Part shown: positions 24,260 to 31,466 of the stretch, one piece after another
Layout: each line of letters opens with the position of its first letter
Position numbering within the stretch: position 1 is the stretch's first letter
Source of the DNA: UBA6912 sp041611095
GTDB taxonomy: Bacteria > Actinomycetota > Acidimicrobiia > Spongiisociales > UBA5794
NCBI GenBank assembly: GCA_041611095.1
Contig: JBFINP010000026.1
Span: 1 to 38,517 of the forward strand
DNA length: 38,517 nt
Direction: 5' to 3'
Notes under the pieces: model-generated
Databases searched by the model: none
What the model saw: only the letters and a program-made list of their open reading frames with translations
Told to the model about the DNA's origin: nothing
Made by a program: the position numbers and the translations under genes

Positions 24260-25630
24260 TCAGACGACGGCGCGGTACAACTCGATCTGCCGCTGCGCCG
24301 GGTTCCGCCACGACCAGTCTCGTTCCATGCCTCTCCGCTGGATCTCCTTGCGGCGACTCGGGCTGCGCCATGCCTTGGCGGCGCGGTGCACGCCGTCGAT
24401 CAGGGCGGTGGGAGTGACGTGGGGTGCCACGAAACCCGTCCCGGTCTCGGGGTGGGCGTCGGCGTCGATCACGGTGTCGCGCAGGCCGCCGACGTCGGTC
24501 ACGATCGGGATGGTGCCGTAGGTCATGGCCTGCATCTGGGCGAGCCCGCATGGCTCGAACCGGCTCGGCATCAGCAGCAGGTCGGCGCCGCCGAACAGTC
24601 GGTGGGCGAGGGGCTCGTCGAAGCCCTCGATGAATCGGAGCCGCTGGGGGCGTGCCGATGCCACCCAGTGGGCTCGATCTGCGAGATGGCGGTCGCCGGA
24701 CCCCAGCACGACCATCCGGGCCGGCACCCGATCGAGGTATTCGACGACGTCGAGGGCGAGGTCGACGCCTTTCTGCCACGTGAGCCGGGTGACCATCGCG
24801 ATGAGCGGGCTCATCTCCCCGGGCCAACCGAGTTCGGACACCAGGGCGCGTCGCACCTCGGTCTTGCCCGACACGTCATCCGGTCCGTAGTTCGCAGTCA
24901 GGTCCGGGTCGTCCGCCGGGTTCCATCCTCCGTCGATCCCGTTCAAGATGCCCACGAGACGATCACCCTTGGCGCTCAGGGCATCGTGGAGCCCGGCGCC
25001 GTGCTCGCGCCGGCGGATCTCGGTTGCGTAGTTGGGGCTCACCGCCACGACGCGATCGGCGAGGGCGATCGCCCCCGAGAGCGGGTTGGTGCCGCCATAC
25101 CACTCGTAGGCTTCGGGCCGGTGCGTCAGCAGCGTCAGCCAGCCGGCGTGGGTCGTCCCCTGGTAGGCGAGGTTGTGGATGGTGAGGACCGAGGGTTGCG
25201 GACCGGTCAGGAAACCCAGCGCAGCGCCCGTGTGCCAGTCGTTGATGTGCAGCACGTCCGGTGCGAGCTCCTCGGTGAGCCGGGCGACGGCGGCAGAGAA
25301 CGCCATGAAGCGGAAGTCGTTGTCCGGCCACCCGTGACCGTCCGCGTCGTTGTAGGGGTGGGGGCGCTGGATCGCCGGCGTCGTGACGGCGATCAAGGGA
25401 ACGCCCTCGGGTGTGGCGCCGCGCCGGAAGGTCGTGATGCCCACCCAGGGCGGCATGCCCAGTGGCTGTGGGGGGCCGAGCGCGACGTCGTAGGTCCCGT
25501 AGTCCGGGAGCACGATGGTGACGTCCACGCCGGACCGGTGCAGCTCGCTCGTCAGCCCGGCAGCGGCATACGCAAGTCCTCCGACCCGGACCAGCGGGGC
25601 GAGCTCCGCGGTGGCGAATAGCACCCTCAC
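24260..25630 (-). CDS. glgA: Glycogen synthase GlgA (GT5 family)
   Basis: Transfers glucose from ADP-glucose to the growing glucan; 456 residues, two Rossmann domains. N-terminal FATAELAPLVRVGGLAY is the ADP-binding loop. Most GT5 synthases have Lys at position 15 (KxGGL); here it is Arg15 in RVGGL. HINDWHTGAALG, the LTIHNLAYQG segment, NGIDGGWNP, and the catalytic-Glu segment SRFEPCGLAQMQAMTYGTIPIV with the TGF motif (GTGFVAP) all fit GlgA. Start GTG overlaps the glgX stop (GTGA), so it is coupled to glgX. It converges on glgC with a six-base gap. The Lys-to-Arg change is conservative but worth noting. Confidence 0.93.
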   Translation of the reverse strand: MRVLFATAELAPLVRVGGLAYAAAGLTSELHRSGVDVTIVLPDYGTYDVALGPPQPLGMPPWVGITTFRRGATPEGVPLIAVTTPAIQRPHPYNDADGHGWPDNDFRFMAFSAAVARLTEELAPDVLHINDWHTGAALGFLTGPQPSVLTIHNLAYQGTTHAGWLTLLTHRPEAYEWYGGTNPLSGAIALADRVVAVSPNYATEIRRREHGAGLHDALSAKGDRLVGILNGIDGGWNPADDPDLTANYGPDDVSGKTEVRRALVSELGWPGEMSPLIAMVTRLTWQKGVDLALDVVEYLDRVPARMVVLGSGDRHLADRAHWVASARPQRLRFIEGFDEPLAHRLFGGADLLLMPSRFEPCGLAQMQAMTYGTIPIVTDVGGLRDTVIDADAHPETGTGFVAPHVTPTALIDGVHRAAKAWRSPSRRKEIQRRGMERDWSWRNPAQRQIELYRAVV

Positions 25631-27738
25631 TGCGCCTCCTGAGTCAGCACCACCAAGCCGAGCGCCTCGACCTCGACCACAGTCCCCCCCGGCATGGCCT
25701 GGGGGTCGCCGAGGGGCGAGGCGTGGGCGGTGTCGATCGCCGGCCGCCAGGGTGCGTCGCCCAGCCCGCGTGGCACCGTGAAGCGCCGCTGATGGCGTGC
25801 TCCGTTGAGGAGGAGGAGGAAGCTGTCGGCCCGCGGCGGTGACTCGCCAGAGTCGGCGGGAGCAGGAGTGCTGCCATTCAGGTAGACCATCAGCGAATGG
25901 CTGTCGCGCCGCTGCCAGTCGGTCATCGACATCTCGGAGCCTGCCGGCGTGAACCAGATGACGTCACGATCGCCGCCAGCGTCGTGAGAGGTGCCGCGTA
26001 GCCACGACCTCTGCCGGAACACCGGGTGGGCATGGCGCAGCGCGATCAGCGCTCTCGTGAACTCGAGGAACTCGGCGTCCACGTGCCCCCAGTCGTACCA
26101 CGACAGATCGTTGTCCTGGGCGAACGCGTTGTTGTTGCCGCGCTGGGTGCGCCCCAACTCGTCGCCTCCAGTCACCATCGGAACGCCCTGTGAGAGCAGG
26201 AGCGTGGCGAGCAGGCTGCGTCTGCGACGGCTGCGCAGGTCGAGGATCTCGGGGTCGTCGGTCGGCCCCTCCATCCCCGTGTTCCACGCACGATTGTCGT
26301 CGGTGCCGTCGGTGTTCTGCTGCCCGTTCGACTCGTTGTGCTTGGTCTGGTAGCTGACGAGGTCGGCGAGGGTGAAGCCGTCGTGACTCGTGACGTAGTT
26401 GATGCTGGCAGTGGGGTGCCGTCCGGCCCTGCCGCCGAAGATGTCGGAGCTTCCGGTGAGCCGCGATGCCAGATCGGCGACGGTTCCGGGGGCGCCTCGC
26501 CAGAAGTCGCGGACGGTGTCTCGGTAATGGTCGTTCCACTCACGCCAGTCCGGCGGGAAGGCACCGAGCCGGTAGCCACCCGGCCCGAGGTCCCACGGTT
26601 CGGCGATCAGCTTGACCCGGTGGAGCACGGGGTCCTGGTGCATCAGCTGGAGGAAAGGGCCGGCGGCGTCGAATTGCAGGCCATTGCGCGCCAGCGTAGA
26701 GGCGAGATCGAAGCGGAATCCGTCGATGTGGTACGCATTGACCCACATACGGAGGCTGTCGGCGATGAGCCGGAGCGCTGCCGGGTGGTCGGTGTTGAAC
26801 GTGTTGCCGACGCCCGAGAAGTCGAGGTAGTGGCGGGGGTCTTCGTCGCTCAATCGGTAGTAGGCCGGATTGTCGATGCCTCGAAACGAGAGATTGGGAC
26901 CGAGGTCGTGCGACTCGCCCGTGTGGTTGTAGACGACGTCGAGGATCACTTCGAGCCCGGCGGCGTGGAGGGTCTTCACCATCTGCTTGAGCTCGGTGAC
27001 GGCCGCCGCCGGCTCGCCCGAGGCGGCATACGCGGCATGCGGTGCGAAGTAACCGATCGGCTGGTAGCCCCAGTAGTTACGGAGCCCGTGGCGAACGAGA
27101 GCGTGGTCGTGGATGAAGTGCTGAATGGGGAGCAACTCGACGGCGGTCACCCCTAGTCGTACGAGATGCTCGAGCACCGGCTCGTCGGCGAGTCCCAGGT
27201 AGCTGCCTCGCAGCGACTCGGGGACGTCGGGGTGGAGGCGGGAGATTCCCTTGACGTGCGTCTCGTAGATCACCGTTGCGTCCCACGGCGTGTTCGGGGC
27301 AACGTCGCCTCCCCAGTCGAAGTCGTGATCGACGACGATGCTCTTGGGCATGAAGGGAGCGCTGTCGTGCGGCTCGGGCTCGTCCGGATCGGGCACCGAG
27401 AACCCGTACACGGCGCGGTCCCACTCGATATCTCCTGAGATGGCGGCGGCGTAGGGGTCGATCAGGAGCTTGGCGGGGTTGCACCAGAGCCCATGTTTCG
27501 GCGCCCACGGCCCGTCGATGCGCAGGCCGTAGTGCGTGCCTGGCCCGACATCGCTGAGGTATCCGTGATAGATCGATCCGGTGCGCCCCCCCAGCCAGAA
27601 CTGCGACTCGGATCCGTCTGGCTCGAACACGCACACCGCTACCGCCTCGGCTACGTCGGAGTGGACCGCGAAGTTGGTTCCGTTGCCGTCATAGGTCGCA
27701 CCGAGCGGGGACGGCCGGCCGTGGAGTTGCCGGATCAT
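25627..27738 (-). CDS. glgX: Glycogen debranching enzyme GlgX (GH13_11, isoamylase type)
   Basis: Hydrolyses alpha-1,6 branches in glycogen; 703 residues, normal for GlgX/TreX. N-terminal CBM48 (PSPLGATYDGNGTNFAVHS), DGPWAPKHGLWCNPAKLLIDPYA split around residues 75-97, GYQPIGYFAPHAAY, DVVYNHTGE (268-275), nucleophile Asp344 (FRFDLAS), acid/base Glu380 (LIAEPWD), Asp453 (TSHDGFTL), and the C-terminal GDELGRTQRGNNNAFAQD segment. Its ATG overlaps the thioesterase stop (ATGA) and its stop overlaps glgA. With glgBC it completes the four-gene glycogen set. Confidence 0.95.
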   Translation of the reverse strand: MIRQLHGRPSPLGATYDGNGTNFAVHSDVAEAVAVCVFEPDGSESQFWLGGRTGSIYHGYLSDVGPGTHYGLRIDGPWAPKHGLWCNPAKLLIDPYAAAISGDIEWDRAVYGFSVPDPDEPEPHDSAPFMPKSIVVDHDFDWGGDVAPNTPWDATVIYETHVKGISRLHPDVPESLRGSYLGLADEPVLEHLVRLGVTAVELLPIQHFIHDHALVRHGLRNYWGYQPIGYFAPHAAYAASGEPAAAVTELKQMVKTLHAAGLEVILDVVYNHTGESHDLGPNLSFRGIDNPAYYRLSDEDPRHYLDFSGVGNTFNTDHPAALRLIADSLRMWVNAYHIDGFRFDLASTLARNGLQFDAAGPFLQLMHQDPVLHRVKLIAEPWDLGPGGYRLGAFPPDWREWNDHYRDTVRDFWRGAPGTVADLASRLTGSSDIFGGRAGRHPTASINYVTSHDGFTLADLVSYQTKHNESNGQQNTDGTDDNRAWNTGMEGPTDDPEILDLRSRRRRSLLATLLLSQGVPMVTGGDELGRTQRGNNNAFAQDNDLSWYDWGHVDAEFLEFTRALIALRHAHPVFRQRSWLRGTSHDAGGDRDVIWFTPAGSEMSMTDWQRRDSHSLMVYLNGSTPAPADSGESPPRADSFLLLLNGARHQRRFTVPRGLGDAPWRPAIDTAHASPLGDPQAMPGGTVVEVEALGLVVLTQEAQ

Positions 27739-28133
27739 TGCTTCGGGGTGACGTGGACCGTGCCTGTGAAGAGGCCGGCGACGCGCCCGTCGCCACGTGT
27801 GAGGGTGATCCGGTAGGTGGCCAGGGTGCGGCCGCGCGTCATCTCCTCGGCCACGGCGGTGAGAGTGTCACCGTGTCGGGTGGCTGCCGTGAGGACCAGG
27901 TGGGTGTCGATCGCCACCGCCCGATCTCCGTGGGCATTCGACGCCAGGCTGAACGCGCAGTCGGCCAGAGAGAACATGGCGCCGCCGTGCGTGACGTCGT
28001 AGAAGTTCTCGTGACGTGGCTCGAGCGGCATCGCCACGGTCACCGGCGTGGTGGCGACCAACTCGAGACCCAGCTCCTTGGCGTAGCGATCTCGAGCGAA
28101 CAGCTCGCGCACCCGGGCGTCGTTGCTCGTCAC
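27735..28133 (-). CDS. paaI: PaaI-type hotdog thioesterase
   Basis: A 132-residue hotdog-fold acyl-CoA thioesterase. The motif THGGAMFSLADCAFSLASN (about 49-67), with GG, Asp and the long helix, is diagnostic for PaaI, which hydrolyses (hydroxy)phenylacetyl-CoA and so rescues CoA from dead-end intermediates. The rest (IDTHLVLTAATRHGDTLTAVAEE, split across 74-96) fits the family. Placed between bioY (10-bp gap) and glgX (ATGA overlap) rather than with paaG-paaN 15 kb away. A general PaaI-like housekeeping thioesterase is the alternative; the exact substrate is not certain. Confidence 0.85.
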   Translation of the reverse strand: MTSNDARVRELFARDRYAKELGLELVATTPVTVAMPLEPRHENFYDVTHGGAMFSLADCAFSLASNAHGDRAVAIDTHLVLTAATRHGDTLTAVAEEMTRGRTLATYRITLTRGDGRVAGLFTGTVHVTPKQ

Positions 28134-28143
28134 GTCCGTCGGA

Positions 28144-28737
28144 TCAGTCGCCGAGGCCGCTGCGCCGGCTCAGTTTCCATGCCAAGGGCAGCAGCAGCCC
28201 GGCGAGCGCGACCTTGACGAGATCGCCCGGGATGAATGGCACGGATCCCAGCGACGCCGCCTCCACCCAGTCGACCTCGAGGCTCCGGGCGAGCCACGGC
28301 ACGCCGAAGAGATGAATGATCACGTTGCCGACGAGGAACGCCGGGATCGCCGTCGCCACGAGGCGATCCTGGCGCATCTCTGCGAGGACGCCGACCACCC
28401 AGGCGGCGACGATGAAGCCCACGAGATAGCCGCCGGTGGCTCCGGTCACGACCGTCCACCCCGAGGCTCCACCGGCGTAGAAGGGAAGCCCGACGGCGCC
28501 GAGCAGCACATAGAGCCCTTGGCTGGCGGCACCCGCTCCCGCACCGAGCGCCGCCCCGCTCAGGAGAACGGCGAAGGTCTGCCCGGTGATGGGCACGGGG
28601 GTGAAGGGCAGCGGGATGACGATCTGTGCCGAGAGGGCGGTGAGGAGTGCAAAGCCGACGACGAGGGCAGCCGTGACGACGGTGGTGCGGGGAAGGACGG
28701 CCCCGGTGATCACCCGGGAGGGGATGGTGGCTTGCAC
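28144..28737 (-). CDS. bioY: Biotin ECF transporter S component BioY
   Basis: Membrane biotin-binding subunit, 197 residues with about six hydrophobic segments. Family cues are LSAQIVIPLPFTPVPITGQTFAV, LLGAVGLPFYAGGASGW, GATGGYLVGFIVAAWVVG and the C-terminal FIPGDLVKVALA. Start GTG at 28737 with GAGGTA about eight bases before it. No bioM/bioN partner is nearby, so it uses a shared energising module or works alone. Leader of about 30 bases contains an A7 run. It probably heads a bioY-paaI-glgX-glgA transcript (inference from spacing). Confidence 0.93.
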   Translation of the reverse strand: MQATIPSRVITGAVLPRTTVVTAALVVGFALLTALSAQIVIPLPFTPVPITGQTFAVLLSGAALGAGAGAASQGLYVLLGAVGLPFYAGGASGWTVVTGATGGYLVGFIVAAWVVGVLAEMRQDRLVATAIPAFLVGNVIIHLFGVPWLARSLEVDWVEAASLGSVPFIPGDLVKVALAGLLLPLAWKLSRRSGLGD

Positions 28738-28771
28738 GGCTGGTACCTCTTTTTTTGTCGGAGAGAGCCGG

Positions 28772-28781
28772 ATTGTATCGT
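28772..28781. promoter_or_regulatory. Overlapping divergent -10 elements for bioY and the sortase
   Basis: Minus strand TACAAT (28777-28772) serves bioY with a leader and ribosome-binding site. Plus strand TATCGT (28776-28781) lies seven bases before the sortase ATG, a leaderless arrangement. The two boxes share two bases, so the genes are likely transcribed in competition. Confidence 0.5.
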
Positions 28782-28788
28782 TGGCACC

Positions 28789-29370
28789 ATGACGGCGGCG
28801 GGCCTGAGGCTCATCGTGTGGGCCTCAGTGGTCCTGGCGCTCCTGAATGGCAGCGGCGGTACGGCTCGCGCCGTCGAACGCGCCGATTTGGTCACGGAGC
28901 CCGCCGGTGAGTGGGCACCACTGGCGAGTCGGCAGCCCGTGTACGACCCCGAGCAGGGCAGCGGCGCCGAGATCGGAGCGATTCGCATCCCGGCAATTGG
29001 CGTCGACGAGGTCGTCCGCGCCGGAGTTGCCATCGAGGTCATCGACCAGGGACCGGCGCACTGGGTGGGCACGGCGGACCCGGGAACGGCCGGCAACGTC
29101 GTCATAGCCGGTCATCGTTCGGTTCAGTCGGCACCCTTCCGCGCCCTGGACCGTCTCGTCGAGGGTGATCTCGTGATCGTCACCAACTCGTACGGCTTCG
29201 ATGTGATGTACCGGGTGACCGAGACGTTCATCGTCACACCCGATGCGATCTGGATCACCTACGACGACGGGCATCCGCTGCTCACGCTCTTCGCCTGCCA
29301 CCCGGTGGGGTCGGCCGCCCAACGGATCGTGGTTCGCGCCGAGCTCGTGGGCGGCCGCCTCCTCGCCTAG
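28789..29370 (+). CDS. Small class D/E-like sortase
   Basis: Cell-surface transpeptidase of the sortase family, 193 residues. An N-terminal signal/anchor helix (about 5-20) is followed by the sortase barrel: GAIRIPAIGVDEVV (63-76), catalytic His109 in VIAGHRS, FRALDRLVEGDLV, Cys170 in LLTLFACHP and Arg179. All three catalytic residues are present. Start ATG is placed for a leaderless mRNA. No LPXTG-like substrate gene was seen in the window, and no pilin cluster, so it is a lone housekeeping-type enzyme. Its stop codon overlaps the stop of the convergent membrane-protein gene by two bases. Confidence 0.9.
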   Translation: MTAAGLRLIVWASVVLALLNGSGGTARAVERADLVTEPAGEWAPLASRQPVYDPEQGSGAEIGAIRIPAIGVDEVVRAGVAIEVIDQGPAHWVGTADPGTAGNVVIAGHRSVQSAPFRALDRLVEGDLVIVTNSYGFDVMYRVTETFIVTPDAIWITYDDGHPLLTLFACHPVGSAAQRIVVRAELVGGRLLA

Positions 29371-30191
29371 CGCCGCGGAGCGAACGCAGTACCGAGCGCC
29401 CCGTCGTCGAACTCGCCACCCGCCGAGCCGTGCACGGCATAGCGATACAAGGCGGTCTGGAAGATCCCGCTGAGGGTGGCGATGACGACGGCGACGACGA
29501 TCAACCACACGATGGCGATCACGAAGGCGCCGCCTGCGGCGATGCCCGAGCCTGCGGCGAGTACGAGGAGGCCGATCGCCGGGAGTGCGAGCAGGAGTGC
29601 GAGGAGGCCGAAGCCGATCTGTGCCACGACGTTCTCGCCCCAGGTCCGCTTGAACAGCTCCACAGATCGGCGGATCGCATCGCCCACCGAGATGCCCTCC
29701 ATCACGATGATGGGCAGGACGAGGAAGGTGACGAGCGACCAGGCGAGTCCTACGAGAGACACCGCGATACGCCCGACGGCGCCGAGGCGTTCCTCGAGCG
29801 TACGCAAGATGACGGACACGGTCGCCGACACCACGGCCCACGGGAAGATCCGTCCGGCTCTGGCGGCCGCCCCGCGCAGCGCCGAACCCAACGTTGGGTC
29901 ACCTCCCGAGAGCCGCTCGTTGGCTCCGTGGACGAGCGCCGCGTTGAAGAAGATGGTGATGTATCCGAGAACGAGGTACATGACGAAGAGGACGGCGTAC
30001 TCGACTGCGCTCGGCGAGCCCCCCTCCAAGGTCGATGAGGAATTGAGCAGGAACAGCGGCGTGATGAACGTTGCCGCGACGATCAGGCTCGCCACCCCCG
30101 ACAACAACGGCAGCACCATCAACTCCTTGTCTCGCCGGAGCACTCCCCACGAGGCCTTTGCGATCTGGATGCTGCGTTGGAGCCGTCCCAT
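29367..30191 (-). CDS. Multi-pass membrane protein, DUF6159-like
   Basis: 274 residues with about six membrane segments (first near 26-48, then 62-90, 115-130, 140-165 and two in 190-245). A short basic amphipathic N-terminus (LQRSIQIAKASWGVLRRD) precedes them. The loop IVMEGISVGDAIRRSVELFKRTWGENVV is typical of DUF6159/YciC-like integral membrane proteins of unknown function. No enzymatic motif. ATG at 30191 has TACAAT six bases upstream and no ribosome-binding site (leaderless). It is divergent from the PDZ-Lon gene. Family assignment is from memory of the sequence style, so moderate. Confidence 0.7.
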   Translation of the reverse strand: MGRLQRSIQIAKASWGVLRRDKELMVLPLLSGVASLIVAATFITPLFLLNSSSTLEGGSPSAVEYAVLFVMYLVLGYITIFFNAALVHGANERLSGGDPTLGSALRGAAARAGRIFPWAVVSATVSVILRTLEERLGAVGRIAVSLVGLAWSLVTFLVLPIIVMEGISVGDAIRRSVELFKRTWGENVVAQIGFGLLALLLALPAIGLLVLAAGSGIAAGGAFVIAIVWLIVVAVVIATLSGIFQTALYRYAVHGSAGGEFDDGALGTAFAPRR

Positions 30192-30197
30192 GCGGGG

Positions 30198-30203
30198 ATT
30201 GTA
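30198..30203 (-). promoter_or_regulatory. -10 element for a leaderless membrane-protein mRNA
   Basis: Minus-strand TACAAT exactly six bases before the ATG at 30191; no ribosome-binding site. Confidence 0.6.
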
Positions 30204-30236
30204 TGGGATGCGGGGCGGTTAGACACCCCACGCCAG

Positions 30237-30242
30237 TACCAT
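30237..30242 (+). promoter_or_regulatory. -10 element for a leaderless PDZ-Lon mRNA
   Basis: TACCAT seven bases before the ATG at 30250. Together with 30198-30203 it makes a 58-bp divergent pair of leaderless promoters. Confidence 0.5.
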
Positions 30243-30249
30243 CCCGGCC

Positions 30250-31404
30250 ATGGATTCGCTCGACGTCGATCGGAGATCGCCCGACTCCGATCTCGTTCCT
30301 CACGATCCGTGGGATGAGCTCCCAGTGGAGGTACGACCGCGGCCAAAGCTTCCCAAGTGGCCCTTCTTCGTCGCGGGATTCCTGATGTTGATCGGGGCCG
30401 CCGTGGCCATCGCTTGGCCCATCAACGTTCCCTACTACGCACTCTCCCCGGGTCCGGTCAACGACACATCCGACTTCGTGAACGTTGCCGAGCCCCTCGG
30501 CGAGGAGGATGGCGACCTCTTCTTCCTGACTGTGTCGCTTCGAGAGATCAACGCACTCGAGTACCTCGGTGCGCTCATCAACGACGAGGTGGACCTCAGC
30601 CCTCGCGAGAACATCCGGCCTGCAGGAGTGTCCCAGGAGGAGCTGCGCCGCCAAAACATCTCTTTGATGGACACCTCGAAGACGTTCGCCATCTACGTGG
30701 CCCTCACCAAGCTCGGCTACGAGGTCGGCCTCGAGGGAACCGGGGCGCTGGTGATGTCGGTCGTCGAGGGGTCGGCGGCCGAGGGAGTCATCGAGCCGAA
30801 CGACATCATCATCGCCATCGACGGTGAGTCGGTGGAGTTCTCGTCGGATGCCGTCGAGCTGGTCGGGGGCCACGCTCCGGGAGATGTGGTCGTGCTGACG
30901 GTGCAACGTACCGGTGCGGATGGCGAGGTCGAGGAGCTGACGCTATCGCTCGTGCTCGGACCGTTCCGCTACATCCGCGACGACGGCACTGTCGAGGAGG
31001 ATCTCGATCGGGGGATGGTCGGCGTGCTGCTCGACAACGCTCCGGGAGGGGACGTCGTGTTTCCCATCGACGTGGAGATCGATGCGCAGAACATCGGCGG
31101 GCCATCTGCCGGCCTCATGTTCGCTCTCGAGGTGATGAACCAGCTCACCGAGGAGGATCTCACCAAGGGTCATCGCATCGCCGGTACCGGAACGATCGAT
31201 GCAGAGGGCAACGTGGGGTCCATCGGAGGCGTGCGGCAGAAAGTGTTTGGCGCCATCGATGTCGGTGCGGAGTATGTGCTGGTTCCCCAGCGCAACTACG
31301 AGGATGCGCTGGATGCGGCCGGCGATGTCATCGAAGTCGTGGGCGTTGCGACGATCGACGATGCGCTGGCGTTCTTCGAAGCTCTGCCCGAGCCGGGGGT
31401 GTAG
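30250..31404 (+). CDS. PDZ domain S16 (Lon-like) membrane protease, YlbL family
   Basis: 384 residues. Cytoplasmic N-terminus, one membrane helix (about 38-57), an extracytoplasmic region with PYYALSPGP, a PDZ domain (about 155-235, GSAAEGVIEPNDIIIAIDGE), and a C-terminal Lon protease domain. The Ser286/Lys331 dyad lies in IGGPSAGLMFALE and GGVRQKVFGA. Both catalytic residues are present; there is no ATPase domain. In mycobacteria and relatives this gene neighbours UPF0182; here a DivIVA gene sits between them. Role in envelope protein turnover is inferred from the family. Confidence 0.92.
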   Translation: MDSLDVDRRSPDSDLVPHDPWDELPVEVRPRPKLPKWPFFVAGFLMLIGAAVAIAWPINVPYYALSPGPVNDTSDFVNVAEPLGEEDGDLFFLTVSLREINALEYLGALINDEVDLSPRENIRPAGVSQEELRRQNISLMDTSKTFAIYVALTKLGYEVGLEGTGALVMSVVEGSAAEGVIEPNDIIIAIDGESVEFSSDAVELVGGHAPGDVVVLTVQRTGADGEVEELTLSLVLGPFRYIRDDGTVEEDLDRGMVGVLLDNAPGGDVVFPIDVEIDAQNIGGPSAGLMFALEVMNQLTEEDLTKGHRIAGTGTIDAEGNVGSIGGVRQKVFGAIDVGAEYVLVPQRNYEDALDAAGDVIEVVGVATIDDALAFFEALPEPGV

Positions 31405-31454
31405 GCCGGCGCCCGCCGAGCCGCGAATGCAGGGGTTCTCGGCTCGTCGTCGGG

Positions 31455-31460
31455 TATCGT
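31455..31460 (+). promoter_or_regulatory. -10 element for leaderless divIVA-family mRNA
   Basis: TATCGT six bases before the ATG at 31467; no ribosome-binding site between. Confidence 0.5.
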
Positions 31461-31466
31461 CGGGCG

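Noticed and set aside
28750..28756. T7 run as an intrinsic terminator
   Set aside because: No stem precedes it on the plus strand; it is the A-run in the bioY leader on the minus strand.
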